Assembly: GCF_900106535.1 (NCBI RefSeq)
Contig: NZ_FNOH01000002.1
Span: 496,001-560,000, forward strand
Direction: 5' to 3'
Source: Myxococcus xanthus
GTDB taxonomy: Bacteria; Myxococcota; Myxococcia; Myxococcales; Myxococcaceae
Length of the DNA: 64,000 nucleotides
Numbering within the stretch: position 1 is the stretch's first letter; each line of letters begins with the position of its first letter. A program made the translations under genes and the position numbers. A model generated the notes under the pieces. The model searched no databases, had not been told where the DNA came from, and worked only from the letters and a program-made list of their open reading frames with translations. This document shows, one piece after another, positions 34,610 to 44,500 of this stretch.

Positions 34610-37600
34610 GCCACCTGCCCGGGTGACGAGCGGTGCCCCGTGGCGCCCAGGCCCAACGAGCCGTAGAGGCTGGAGCCCCAGCTCAGCACCGTGCCGTCGC
34701 GCTTCATGGCCAGGGAGAAATCCGCCCCGCCCGACACCACGGTGACGTCCGACAGCTCCCGCACGCGCAGGGGCTCCGTCCGGTTCGTGTTGTCCCCCAG
34801 CCCCAGTTGGCCGTGCGAATTGCGTCCCCACGTCCACACCGTGCCCTTGAGCGCCACGGCGAACGTGTGGCGAGCCCCCGCGCCCACGGCGGACACCGAG
34901 GACAGGTTCGGCACCGGCCGGGGCACCAGGCGCATCCGCGTGCCGCTGGCGCCGTCCCCCAGCTGACCGAACGCGTTGTCGCCCCACGTCCACACGGTGC
35001 CGTCGCCCCGCAGCGCCACCGTGTGCGTCGCGCCCGCGCGCACGTCCACCACGCCGTCCACGCCCTTCACCGCCACGCGCGAATAGCGGGTGGTGCCTGT
35101 GCCGTCTCCCAACTGGCCCGACGCGTTGTTGCCCCACGCGGACAGGGTGCCGTCCGAGTGCAGCGCTAGCGAGTAGTGGTCTCCGCCCGCCACGGCCACC
35201 ACGCCCTCCAGCCCCTCCACCCGGGTGGGCAGGGAGCGCGACTCCGCGGTGCCGTCACCCAGTTGGCCGAACGCGTTGTAGCCCCACGTCCACACCGAGC
35301 CGTCCGAGCACACCGCCAGCGCGTGGTAGCCCCCCGAGCCAATGGCCACCACATCCCCCAGCCCGGCCACCTGCACCGGCCTGGTGCGCGGAGTGGACGT
35401 GCCATCCCCGAGCTGACCGAAGCCATTGGCGCCCCACGCCCAGACGGTGCCGTCACTGAGCAGCGCCAGCGAGTGCCAGGCGCCCGAGGACACGGCCACC
35501 ACGCTCGCCAATCCATACACCGTCAAGGGCACCGCGCGTCGCGTGGTGGTGCCGTCTCCCAGTTGGCCGAACGTGTTGTCGCCCCACGTCTGCACGGTGC
35601 CGTCTGACATCTGCACCACCGCGTGCTGGCCCCAGGCGCGCACGGTGCGCACGGGCGGGCGGATTTTCGGTCCTTCGATTTTCACCGCCATCGGCGTCAG
35701 CTGCGGGCCCGTCTTCCCATCACCGAGCTGGCCGTACTCGTTGCTGCCCCAGGCGCGGGCGGTACCGTCCAGCAGCACGGCCACGGTGAACTGCTCTCCC
35801 GCGGCCACCGCCTCCACGCCTCGCAGCTCCGGCACCTGCCGGGGCCACATCCCCGTCGGCGAGGACGAGCCATCTCCCAACTGCCCCAGCGTGTTGTCGC
35901 CCCACGTCCACACCGTGCCGTCGGCGCTCAGCGCCACCACGTGGTGGGCCCCCGCAGACATGGCGCGGATGCCCTTCAAGGAGGTCACCTGATTCGGCAC
36001 GCTCCGCGCGTGGTTGGTGCCATCGCCCAACTGGCCGGACGGGTTCGTGCCCCAGGCCCACGCGGTGCCGTCGTCGCGCACCGCCACCGAGAAGGCACGT
36101 CCGGCCGCCACGGACGCCACACGCTCCAGCCCCTTCACACGCACCGGCGTCAGGCTCGGCGCGGTGCCACCATCTCCCAGTTGGCCCGAGCCATTCGCGC
36201 CCCAGGCCCACAGCGCGCCGTCCTCGCCCACCGCCAGGGCATGCGTTTCGCCCACGGCCACGGCCACCGCGTTGGAGAGGTGCTCGACGTGGGCCGGCAG
36301 GGCGCGGTCCGTGAGGGTACCGTCACCCAGTTGGCCGCTGGCGTTGCCGCCCCAACTCCACACGGAGCCATCCGCGCGCAGCGCCACCGACGCGTCTCCA
36401 CCCGCCGCCAGCGCCACCACGCCCCGAAGCCCCTCCACCAGTCCCGGCGTCACGCGCGGGGTGGTGGTGCCATCTCCCAACTGCCCCCGCGCGTTCGCGC
36501 CCCAAGCCCAGACGGTGCCGTCACACGCCAGCGCCAGCGAGTGCTGTATGCCACTGGCGACAGAGCGGACACAGGGCACGCCGGGCACGGACACCGGCCC
36601 CGTGCGGTGGGTGGAGGTGCCGTCGCCCAGTTGGCCCGAACCATTCTCGCCCCAGGCCATCACCGTGCCATCGGCGCGCACCATCAGCGTGTGCGCGCGG
36701 CCGACGGACAACCTGTCCACGCGGCCAATGCCACGCACCTGCACTGGCACGGCGCTCCAACCCGCGGCGCCCAGGCCCAACTGGCCGAAGCGGTTGTAGC
36801 CCCACCCGCGCAACGTCCCATCCGCGTGCAGCGCGAGCACGTGCAGGTGGCTGGGGTGGAGCGCCTGGATGCCAGTCAGGCCGGGGATGAGGGCGGGCCG
36901 CACGCGCGAGGTGAGCGTTCCGTCGCCGAGCTGGCCGTAACCGTTGTAGCCCCACGCGCGCACCGTGCCATCACCTTGCAACGCCATGGAGTGGGAGCGG
37001 CCACCGCTGACGGCGGTGATGCCCTGCAGTCCCGGCACCTGCACCGGACGGAAGCGGTCCGCCCAAGAGCCGTCCCCGAGCTGCCCTTCCCCATTGTCGC
37101 CCCAGGCCCACACCGTGCCGTCGCCGCGCACGGCCAGCGCATGCGCGGAGCCCGCCGCCACGCGGGTGATGTTCGCCAATCCCTCCACACGCACCGGACT
37201 CAGTCGCTGCACGCCACCGCCGTCCCCCAACTGTCCCTCGAAGCCCTCGCCCCACGTCCACACCGTGCCGTCGGACTGCAGGGCCATGGAGAAGTACGAA
37301 CCGGCTGCCACCGCCACCACCGCACCGAGCCCCGACACTCGCACCGGCGTCAACCGGTCCACCGTCGTGCCGTCCCCCAACTGTCCCAGCGCGTTGTAGC
37401 CCCAGGCCCACACGCTGCCGTCGCTGCGCAGCGCCAGGACGTGACTGCCGCCCGCGGCCACCGCCGTCACCGACGTCAGGCCCGGCACCGCCACGGGCCG
37501 GGCGCGGTCGAGCGTGGTGCCATCCCCCAACTGTCCGGCGGCGTTGCGCCCCCACGCCCAGACCGTCCCATCCATGCCCACGGCGAGCGAATGGTGGGCG

Positions 37601-38973
37601 GCCGAGGCGACGCTGCGAACGCCGCCGAGCCCCTCCACGCGCACCGCGGCGTGGCGCTCGGCGGTGCTGCCATCACCCAACTGTCCATAGGTGTTGCGGC
37701 CCCAGGCCCAGACGGAGCCATCCCCCAGCGCGGCCAGGGAGTGGAAACTGCCCGTCGCCATCGACGTCACGCCCGCCAGGCGCATCACCGGAGCGGGCAC
37801 CACGTGGCGCTCGGAGCCGCCGTGGCCCAGTTGGCCCGACAGGCCTCCGCCCCAGGCCCAGAGCGTGCCGTCTTTTCGCAGGACCAGCGCGTGCTGCGCG
37901 CCGCCCACCACCGAGGCCACCGCATTCAGCCCCGGCACCGGTCCCGGCGTGGCGCGGTCGGTGGTGTCTCCATCGCCCAGTTGGCCGGAGCCATTGGCAC
38001 CCCACGCGAACACGGCGCCCGTGTCGAGCAGCGCCAGCGAATCCGAGTCCATGGAAGCCACGGCCTTCACCCGCTCGAGCCCCGGCACCTGCATGGGTAC
38101 GGCGCGGTCATTCCAAGTGCCATCACCGAGCTGTCCGGAGGCATTGCTACCCCACGTCCACACGCCGCCGTCCTTGCCCAGCGCCAGCGCGTGGTAGGTG
38201 CCCGCCCTCACCTCGGTGATGCCGCTGAGCTCGGAGACCTTCACGGGAGACAGGCGCTGGGTGGAGGTACCGTCACCCAGTTGGCCAGAGCCGTTGGAGC
38301 CCCACGCGCGCACCGTGCCGTCCTCCAGCACGGCCAGGGTGAAGTCGAAGCCCGCGGCGAGCGCGACCACGCCATTCAACCCGGGAACCTGTTCGGGCGT
38401 GAGCCCCGGCTGCGTGTGTCCCCGGCCGAGCTGTCCGTGGAAGTTCGTCCCCCACGCCCACACCGTGCCGTCCTCGCGCAGCGCCAACGAGTGGAAGTCT
38501 CCGGCGGCCACCGCCACCACGCTGTCCAGGCCGGCCACCCGCATCGGCGTCGCGCGATCGGTGGTGGTGCCATCACCGAGCTGCCCGGAGCTGTTGCCGC
38601 CCCACGTCCACACCGAGCCATCCGCGCCCAGTGCGAGCGAGTGGGCGTCTCCGGACACCACCGACACGATGTTCTCCAGCGCCGCCAGCCGCACTGGAGC
38701 CAGTCCCTGGAGGGACGTCTCCGCCCCGCCAAGCTGGCCGGAGCCATTGCCGCCCCAGGCCCACACGTCGCCTCCGGGTGACAGATACAGCGAGTGCTGG
38801 GTACCCGCGGCGATGCGCATCGGCGGGGCCGTGACGACCACTCGCTGGGTGCGCGTGGCGTGTGGAGTCTCCGGCTTGGCGAGCGCCCCCGAGGGCTCGC
38901 AGCCAACCATCAGCAAGGCGCTCAACAGGCACGTCAACAGGCGGCGCGTTCCCGCCATCATGTCAGGGGGCAT
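34600..38973 (-). CDS. giant RCC1-repeat lipoprotein, 28 repeats
   Basis: A 1457-residue exported protein. ATG 38973 has a GAGGAGA ribosome site, unlike the upstream ATG, and opens a lipoprotein signal ending L-L-M-V-G-C. The rest is RCC1 (regulator of chromosome condensation) repeats of about 50 residues, each with a W-(A/T)-W-G strand and a G-Q-L-G-D-G turn; I count 28, the last degraded to G-S-L-G. Each RCC1 propeller needs seven repeats, so 28 would form four. A non-repeat linker (around K-I-E-G-P-K-I-R-P-P) falls exactly between repeats 21 and 22. Likely a surface binding protein; ligand unknown. Confidence 0.92.
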   Translation of the reverse strand: MPPDMMAGTRRLLTCLLSALLMVGCEPSGALAKPETPHATRTQRVVVTAPPMRIAAGTQHSLYLSPGGDVWAWGGNGSGQLGGAETSLQGLAPVRLAALENIVSVVSGDAHSLALGADGSVWTWGGNSSGQLGDGTTTDRATPMRVAGLDSVVAVAAGDFHSLALREDGTVWAWGTNFHGQLGRGHTQPGLTPEQVPGLNGVVALAAGFDFTLAVLEDGTVRAWGSNGSGQLGDGTSTQRLSPVKVSELSGITEVRAGTYHALALGKDGGVWTWGSNASGQLGDGTWNDRAVPMQVPGLERVKAVASMDSDSLALLDTGAVFAWGANGSGQLGDGDTTDRATPGPVPGLNAVASVVGGAQHALVLRKDGTLWAWGGGLSGQLGHGGSERHVVPAPVMRLAGVTSMATGSFHSLAALGDGSVWAWGRNTYGQLGDGSTAERHAAVRVEGLGGVRSVASAAHHSLAVGMDGTVWAWGRNAAGQLGDGTTLDRARPVAVPGLTSVTAVAAGGSHVLALRSDGSVWAWGYNALGQLGDGTTVDRLTPVRVSGLGAVVAVAAGSYFSMALQSDGTVWTWGEGFEGQLGDGGGVQRLSPVRVEGLANITRVAAGSAHALAVRGDGTVWAWGDNGEGQLGDGSWADRFRPVQVPGLQGITAVSGGRSHSMALQGDGTVRAWGYNGYGQLGDGTLTSRVRPALIPGLTGIQALHPSHLHVLALHADGTLRGWGYNRFGQLGLGAAGWSAVPVQVRGIGRVDRLSVGRAHTLMVRADGTVMAWGENGSGQLGDGTSTHRTGPVSVPGVPCVRSVASGIQHSLALACDGTVWAWGANARGQLGDGTTTPRVTPGLVEGLRGVVALAAGGDASVALRADGSVWSWGGNASGQLGDGTLTDRALPAHVEHLSNAVAVAVGETHALAVGEDGALWAWGANGSGQLGDGGTAPSLTPVRVKGLERVASVAAGRAFSVAVRDDGTAWAWGTNPSGQLGDGTNHARSVPNQVTSLKGIRAMSAGAHHVVALSADGTVWTWGDNTLGQLGDGSSSPTGMWPRQVPELRGVEAVAAGEQFTVAVLLDGTARAWGSNEYGQLGDGKTGPQLTPMAVKIEGPKIRPPVRTVRAWGQHAVVQMSDGTVQTWGDNTFGQLGDGTTTRRAVPLTVYGLASVVAVSSGAWHSLALLSDGTVWAWGANGFGQLGDGTSTPRTRPVQVAGLGDVVAIGSGGYHALAVCSDGSVWTWGYNAFGQLGDGTAESRSLPTRVEGLEGVVAVAGGDHYSLALHSDGTLSAWGNNASGQLGDGTGTTRYSRVAVKGVDGVVDVRAGATHTVALRGDGTVWTWGDNAFGQLGDGASGTRMRLVPRPVPNLSSVSAVGAGARHTFAVALKGTVWTWGRNSHGQLGLGDNTNRTEPLRVRELSDVTVVSGGADFSLAMKRDGTVLSWGSSLYGSLGLGATGHRSSPGQVALP

Positions 38974-39283
38974 GGGGGTCTCCTCGAGGAGGTGGTGCAT
39001 GCGCGTCAGCCAGGCGGTTCGCCGTCACACACGCGGCGCCCCTTCAGTGGCTTTCGGGCAGGCCGGTGTATACGGCCAACACGCTGTCGCTTGTATCGCG
39101 AGAACGGCGCAGTCGCTCTCTTGGCTGCATGCTGCAATCGCATGCGACGTGGGTTCGGGTCGCGATTGCCCCAGCTGCGAACACCCCGCGCGGATTGATG
39201 CGATGTCCGTGTACGCGGTGTTCACATTTCTTCACGCGGATTGCATTGCAGCGCGTCGCGCACGGGTCAGGATGGCGCACTGC
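38974..39283. other. divergent intergenic region with an 8-bp inverted repeat
   Basis: 310 bases between the divergent RCC1 lipoprotein and metallophosphoesterase genes. No convincing -35/-10 or -24/-12 pair was seen. GCAATCGC (39134-39141) and GCGATTGC (39162-39169) form a perfect inverted repeat with centres 28 bases apart, and two GCATGC palindromes lie at 39127-39132 and 39140-39145. These could be protein-binding sites. I see no small gene here. Confidence 0.3.
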
Positions 39284-40681
39284 ATGGACACCGCGCGCTT
39301 CATCCTCTTCGCCCTCGTCACCGGCATCGCCACGGTCGCCGTCCACGTCTACTTGTACCGGCGCCTCTTCACGGCCACGTCGGAGCACCGCGCATGGCGG
39401 CGCGTGGGCATGGGCGTCATGACGGTGCTGGGCACACTGCTAGTGCTGTCATGGTCGGTGACGCGCTTCCTTCCCATGGACTCCACCTTCGCCGTGGCCA
39501 CGGCGGTGTGGACGTGGATGGGCATGGCCATCTACCTGTTGCTCGCGCTCGGAGTGTTGGGCGCGGTGCGCAAGGTGGCGGCGCGAATGCAGCGCTCAAG
39601 CGGCGAGCCGGCGGTGGTGGAGCTGCGCGGTGGCGAGACAGCCTCGGTGTCCCATGCGCATGCGGTGGATGGCTCGGCACAGGCTGGCGGCACGCTGGCG
39701 GCGACGGGCACGGAGTCCGTGTCAGTGACTCCGGAAGCCCTGGCGACCAGTGGACATGGCGCGGCGGCGACGCACGCCGAAGCTGCTCCGGTGGCGATGG
39801 CGGAAAGGCCCGGCGGCGCCACGTCCGAGGCTCCAGCACCGGTGGATGTGGAACGCCGACGCTTCCTTGCTCGGGCGACAGCCGGCGGAGCAGTGCTGGC
39901 CGCAGGTGGCGTGACGGGCTTCGGGATGTGGAGCGCCTTCCATCCGCCCGTGGTGAACGAGGTGGCGGTGAAGCTGCCGGGGCTGCCCAAGGCGCTGGAT
40001 GGCTTCAGCATCGTCCACTTGAGTGACATCCACGTGGGGCCGGTCATCCGGCGCCGGTTCATGGACGAGCTGGTGCGCCGCTGCAACGCGTTGCGCTCCG
40101 ACCTGGTGTGCATCACTGGCGACCTGGTGGACGGACACGTCGCGTCGCTGGCCCCAGCGGTCTCGGCGCTGTCCGAGCTGAAGTCACGCCACGGCACCTA
40201 CTTCGTCACGGGAAACCACGAGTACTACTGGAGCGACGCTGCCTGGGCGGAAGCGCTGGAGCGTATGGATGTGCACGTTCTGCGCAACCGTCACGTGCGC
40301 ATTGGCGACACGGCCGCGTCATTCGACCTGGTGGGTGTGGACGACTGGTCGGCGGGCAAGATGGGGTTCTCGCAAGGCTATGACCTGGCGGCGGCGACGG
40401 CGGGCCGGGATTCCGAGCGGGCCTCGGTGCTACTCGCGCATCAGCCGTCGAACTGGAAGGTGGCGGCGCGGGAAGGAATGGGCTTGCAGCTCTCCGGACA
40501 CACACATGGGGGACAGTTCTTCCCCTTCACGCTGGCGGTCTCCGCCATCTGGGAGCACGACGCGGGCTTGTTTCACGAAGGAGACCGGCACCTGTATGTC
40601 AGCCGGGGAACAGGTTTCTGGGGTCCGCCGCTCCGCGTCGGAGCGCCGCCGGAGATCGTCCGGGTGACACTCCTGGCGTGA
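39284..40681 (+). CDS. membrane-bound metallophosphoesterase
   Basis: A 465-residue protein. Three N-terminal membrane helices span about residues 7-105, followed by a polar Ala/Glu/Thr linker, R-R-R-F-L-A-R-A with a fourth hydrophobic segment (twin-arginine-like), and a calcineurin-type phosphoesterase. Metal motifs are complete: S-D-I-H, G-D-L-V-D-G, G-N-H-E-Y-Y, L-A-H-Q-P and G-H-T-H-G-G. The catalytic domain is close to YkuE/YaeI enzymes, some of which act on lipids such as UDP-diacylglucosamine. ATG 39284 is preferred; 39272 in the same frame is possible. The TetR gene follows 18 bases after the stop. Confidence 0.88.
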   Translation: MDTARFILFALVTGIATVAVHVYLYRRLFTATSEHRAWRRVGMGVMTVLGTLLVLSWSVTRFLPMDSTFAVATAVWTWMGMAIYLLLALGVLGAVRKVAARMQRSSGEPAVVELRGGETASVSHAHAVDGSAQAGGTLAATGTESVSVTPEALATSGHGAAATHAEAAPVAMAERPGGATSEAPAPVDVERRRFLARATAGGAVLAAGGVTGFGMWSAFHPPVVNEVAVKLPGLPKALDGFSIVHLSDIHVGPVIRRRFMDELVRRCNALRSDLVCITGDLVDGHVASLAPAVSALSELKSRHGTYFVTGNHEYYWSDAAWAEALERMDVHVLRNRHVRIGDTAASFDLVGVDDWSAGKMGFSQGYDLAAATAGRDSERASVLLAHQPSNWKVAAREGMGLQLSGHTHGGQFFPFTLAVSAIWEHDAGLFHEGDRHLYVSRGTGFWGPPLRVGAPPEIVRVTLLA

Positions 40682-40699
40682 TGCATAGATTCGGCGGGT

Positions 40700-41362
40700 A
40701 TGGCCAGGGAACCCGCCCAACGAGAGCTGAAACAAGAGCGTGCCGCGCGCACGCGCATGGACATTCTGGAAGCGGCCATCCACCTCTTCGCGAGGCGAGG
40801 CTTCCTCGCCACGACGATGGCGGACTTATCCCGCGCCATCCGGATGACGCCCGGAGCGCTGTACTGGCACTTCCCCACCAAGGAAGACCTGCTGCTGGCT
40901 GCGATTGAGGAATTACACCAGCGCTGTCTGAGAGCCTTTCAGCTACCTGGAGACGACCGCGAGCTTCCGGCGCGGGAGCAATTCCAAGCCATCTGCGAGC
41001 GGACGCACCTCCTCCTTCGCGAGCACCGCGAATACGGAATCTTCTTCGCGATGCTCGCGGCCGAGGCCGCCGACTCCAATGACCAGGTAGCGGAGGCCAT
41101 CCGAGACAAGCTGGCCCTCTACGCGACGACGCTGGAGCGCCTCATCCGTCACGGGCAGCAGATGGGGGAGTTCCGGCAGGACGTGGACGCACTCGCCGCC
41201 GCGCACAGCCTCCTGGGCGGGCTCCTGGGCATGCTCGTGCACCAGAACCTCTTCCGCGCCTCCGTGGATTACGACCCGCTGTACCGCGCCGTCATGCGGA
41301 TACACCTGGCGGGACTCGTGCAGGCCACAGGCTTCGACTGCGTCAATGCCAGCCAGTCCTGA
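40700..41362 (+). CDS. TetR-family transcriptional regulator
   Basis: A 220-residue regulator. Residues 18-65 are the TetR DNA-binding domain (I-L-E-A-A-I-H-L-F-A-R-R-G-F, T-T-M-A-D-L, G-A-L-Y-W-H-F-P-T-K-E-D-L), followed by an all-helical ligand and dimer domain like those of efflux regulators. It lies just behind the metallophosphoesterase gene and may be co-transcribed with it. No ligand or operator could be identified. Confidence 0.92.
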   Translation: MAREPAQRELKQERAARTRMDILEAAIHLFARRGFLATTMADLSRAIRMTPGALYWHFPTKEDLLLAAIEELHQRCLRAFQLPGDDRELPAREQFQAICERTHLLLREHREYGIFFAMLAAEAADSNDQVAEAIRDKLALYATTLERLIRHGQQMGEFRQDVDALAAAHSLLGGLLGMLVHQNLFRASVDYDPLYRAVMRIHLAGLVQATGFDCVNASQS

Positions 41363-41419
41363 CATCCCTGACGCGGCAACGCCAGCCAGCGCCCGGATAC
41401 ATGCCAGCTCAAAATGAAA

Positions 41420-41450
41420 CGGGCGGAACCCCATGTCAGGGTTCCGCCCG
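41420..41450 (-). terminator. terminator of the amidohydrolase lipoprotein gene
   Basis: CGGGCGGAACCC (41420-41431) pairs perfectly with GGGTTCCGCCCG (41439-41450), a 12-bp stem with a 7-base loop. Read on the minus strand the stem is followed by TTTCATTTTG, a T-rich stretch, so it should end the transcript from 46035. Confidence 0.75.
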
Positions 41451-41538
41451 CTTGAAGCCTTACGGAGACAGGGCCGGCACTTCAGCCCTGTCTCCATGAT
41501 GCCTGACGGCTACGGCTGCTCCGCCGGGCTCAGCTCAA

Positions 41539-44500
41539 CTACGGCGTCTTCGTGATGACGTTCGCCGCGCCAGGGGTGACGGTCGTGGTGAAGGAGAAGT
41601 CCGCCGCGTTCACGTCCGTGTCGGTCGAGTCCGCGTCCCGGCACAGCGAGCCCTGAGCGGTGTTGCTGTCCGCCAGGGTCTTCGTGTCCGCGTCACCCTC
41701 CCGCAGGTCGAACTTCGTGTCCGTCCCGGCGATGGTGGCGTTCACCACGTGCCCCTCGTAGGAGAGGGAGTCAATCAACGCATCCGTGGCCTCGTCGTAC
41801 AGGGCCACCGCGTCCGGCTCACCGTTCTGGATGAAGTCGGTGGTCCCCCGCTGCAGCGTGTGCACGCCGGCACGCCCCGCGAGCGGCCCGACGACGGTGG
41901 CAGCGCCCACGACCAGATACTCCCGGGGTCCCAGGACGCCGCCGTTGACTTCCGCCAAGGCAATCTTCTGGTAGCTCGACATGTTGCTGCCGTTGACGAA
42001 CACCAGGAACACGCTGCTCAGCGACGCGGGCGTAGAGGAGTTGTTGTAGATCTCCACGAACTCCAGCGAGTCACCCGCGCCGGGCATGTCGTAGTCCACC
42101 TCGTTGATGACCAGTCCGCCTTCCGCGGTCAGGATGACGGACACCTGAGCGGTCCGGTCCACCCCGCCGAAGCTCGCCGTGAGCAGCGCCTCCGCGGGGC
42201 TCGAGACCTCGTCCGCCGTGAAGGTGAAGGTCGCCGTCGTCGCATCCCGAGCCACCCGGACCGAGGCCGGAATGAGCCCGACGCCCGTCGCCGGCTCCAG
42301 CGTCAGCGCAACGTCCGTCTCGTCCGTCTGCGCCGGACGGTCCAGCGTCACCGTGAAGGTGAACGTCCGGCCCGTCAACACCGCTGCGGTGGACGGAGAC
42401 AGCGCGCTGAGCACGGGCGGAGGCGGAAGCACCGTGAGCGCGGTGGTCTGGGTGATGCCGTACAGCGAGGCGTACACCGTGCCCGTGCCCTCGCCCTGCG
42501 CGTCCGCCGTGAAGGTGAAGGTCACCTCCGTGGCGCCCGCCGGAATCGTGGCCGAGGCCGGCACCGTGCCGTAGTTCTGCACGCCCGCCCCCGGCACCAC
42601 CGCCAGCTCAACAACCGTGTCCTGCGCGGCCGCACGGTCCACCGTCAGGGTGAACGTCTGCGTCCCGCCCGCCGGAATCGTCACCGCCGAGGACGGCGAC
42701 AGGGCCGTCAGCCGCGGCGCATTCTGGTCCAGCGTCACAGTGGCGCTCGCGCTGGTCGCACCGATGCTCGCCGTCACCGTGCCGGGCTCGGTGGCCGTGG
42801 CCGCCGCGTCCGTGATGAAGGAGAACACGGCCTCCGTGGCGTTCTCCGTCACGGTGAGCGTGCCGTTCGCCGGAACGAAGGTGCCGAAGCCCGTCGCCGG
42901 ATTCACGCTCAGCGCCACAGTGGCGTTGGCGGGCGCCGGACGGTCCAGTTGCACGGTGAAGACCACCTCGCCGCCGGGCACCATCGTCACGTCACCCGGG
43001 GTGACGCCTACCACCTCGGGCTGCTCGTCGGCACCCAGCACCCGGATGGTGGCCGTCTGCGTGGAGCCGCCCAGCGTGGCCGTCAGCGTCACGCTCTGCG
43101 CGGGCGCCACCGCGTTCACCTGCACCGTCGCGGACGTCTGACCCGCGGGGATGGTGATGCGGCCGTCCTGCACGCTCAGCGCGCTCTCGTTGGAGGAGGT
43201 GATGACGACGTCGAGCGCCTCCGCGTAGGCGGACGACAGCGACAGCGTCAGCGCCTGCGGGAAGGTGTTCACCGGGCCCGTGCCACCCACGCGCGCATAG
43301 CCGTCCGGACCAAAGCCCGTCAGCGACGGCGGCGGCAGCGGCATGTCCGCCTGGAAGCGCGGCACCAGCTTGGAGTCATTGAAGTTGTACGTCAGCACGC
43401 CGCGCAGCGCGCCGAAGCGCGTGCCAATGGACGGGACCTGGAAGGCATAGGCCTGGTCGTCAATCATCAGACCCGGCTGACCGGCGTCACCCGCCTCGTT
43501 CACCAGGAACTGGCCGAACTCGTCCACCCCCGTGTTGACCGCCACGTCGCGGACCTCCACGAGCACACCTTCCAGCGCGGCGGCACGCGGGCCCCCGGTG
43601 CGAATGTCGGCCGTCGTCACCACCACCGGCGCGGGAACCTCGTTGCCGGAGCTGCGCTTGACGTACTTGACCTCGGTCAGCTCGGGCAGGCCGAAGTAGA
43701 CGGTCAGCACGCCCGTGGTGATGTCGATGCGATCACCCGCGGCGAGGTCGCCCTTGGGCGAGTACACATAGAGACCGGAGTTATCCACGCTCGTGCCCGA
43801 AGGCAGCGGATACGTCTGCACCCAGTAGCCCTGGGAGCTCGCGCCGCCCTTCACCACACCGGTGACGACGACGTCCAGGATGGACACCGGCTTGCCCACC
43901 AGCGGCAGGCTGCCGCCCACGGGCGTCTTCAGCTCGTGAATGGTGGCGGGGCAGCCCAGGTCGCCCGGATTCGGAACGCTGGAGCACGCGTCACACGCAT
44001 CACCCTTGCCGTCGCCGTCCGCGTCCGCCTGGTCCGGGTTGGCAACGAACGGGCAGTTGTCCAGCCACGTCACGATGCCGTCGTGGTCATCGTCGCCCAC
44101 GGTGAACGACGTGCAGGCGTTACCCGCCTCCAGCGGGCAGGGGTCGCACGCGTCGCCAATCCCGTCGCCATCCGAGTCCGCCTGCTTGCCATTGTCCATG
44201 GGGCGGATGGGGTTGAAGATGGCAGGGCAGTTGTCGACGGAGTCCACCAGCCCGTCCCCGTCCTTGTCCGCGGCGCGAACCTCACCGGTGTAGCTGGTGG
44301 AGCTGTTCACGACGGCCGGCCAGCGCGAGTCCAGCGAGGCACGGCGGGGCGAGCACGTCGGCTCGTTCTCCGGCGTACCGCACGCGAACAGCGGGTACTT
44401 CGCCGTGGCGCCCGACGTCAGCGCCTCCAGGTTCTTGCCAATCTCGGACTGGAGGCAGACTTCCTTCGAGGCGCCGCACACGTCCAGCGTGTCGCAGGTG

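Noticed and set aside
35623-38781. A 1052-codon open frame on the plus strand
   Set aside because: It lies opposite the RCC1-repeat gene and its product is a monotonous His/Arg/Ala-rich sequence. Repeats plus high GC keep antisense frames open; the minus strand gives clear RCC1 motifs.
34600-38973. Regularly repeated DNA suggestive of a CRISPR-like array
   Set aside because: The period is about 150 bases, repeats diverge mainly at third codon positions and encode RCC1 blades, so this is protein repetition.
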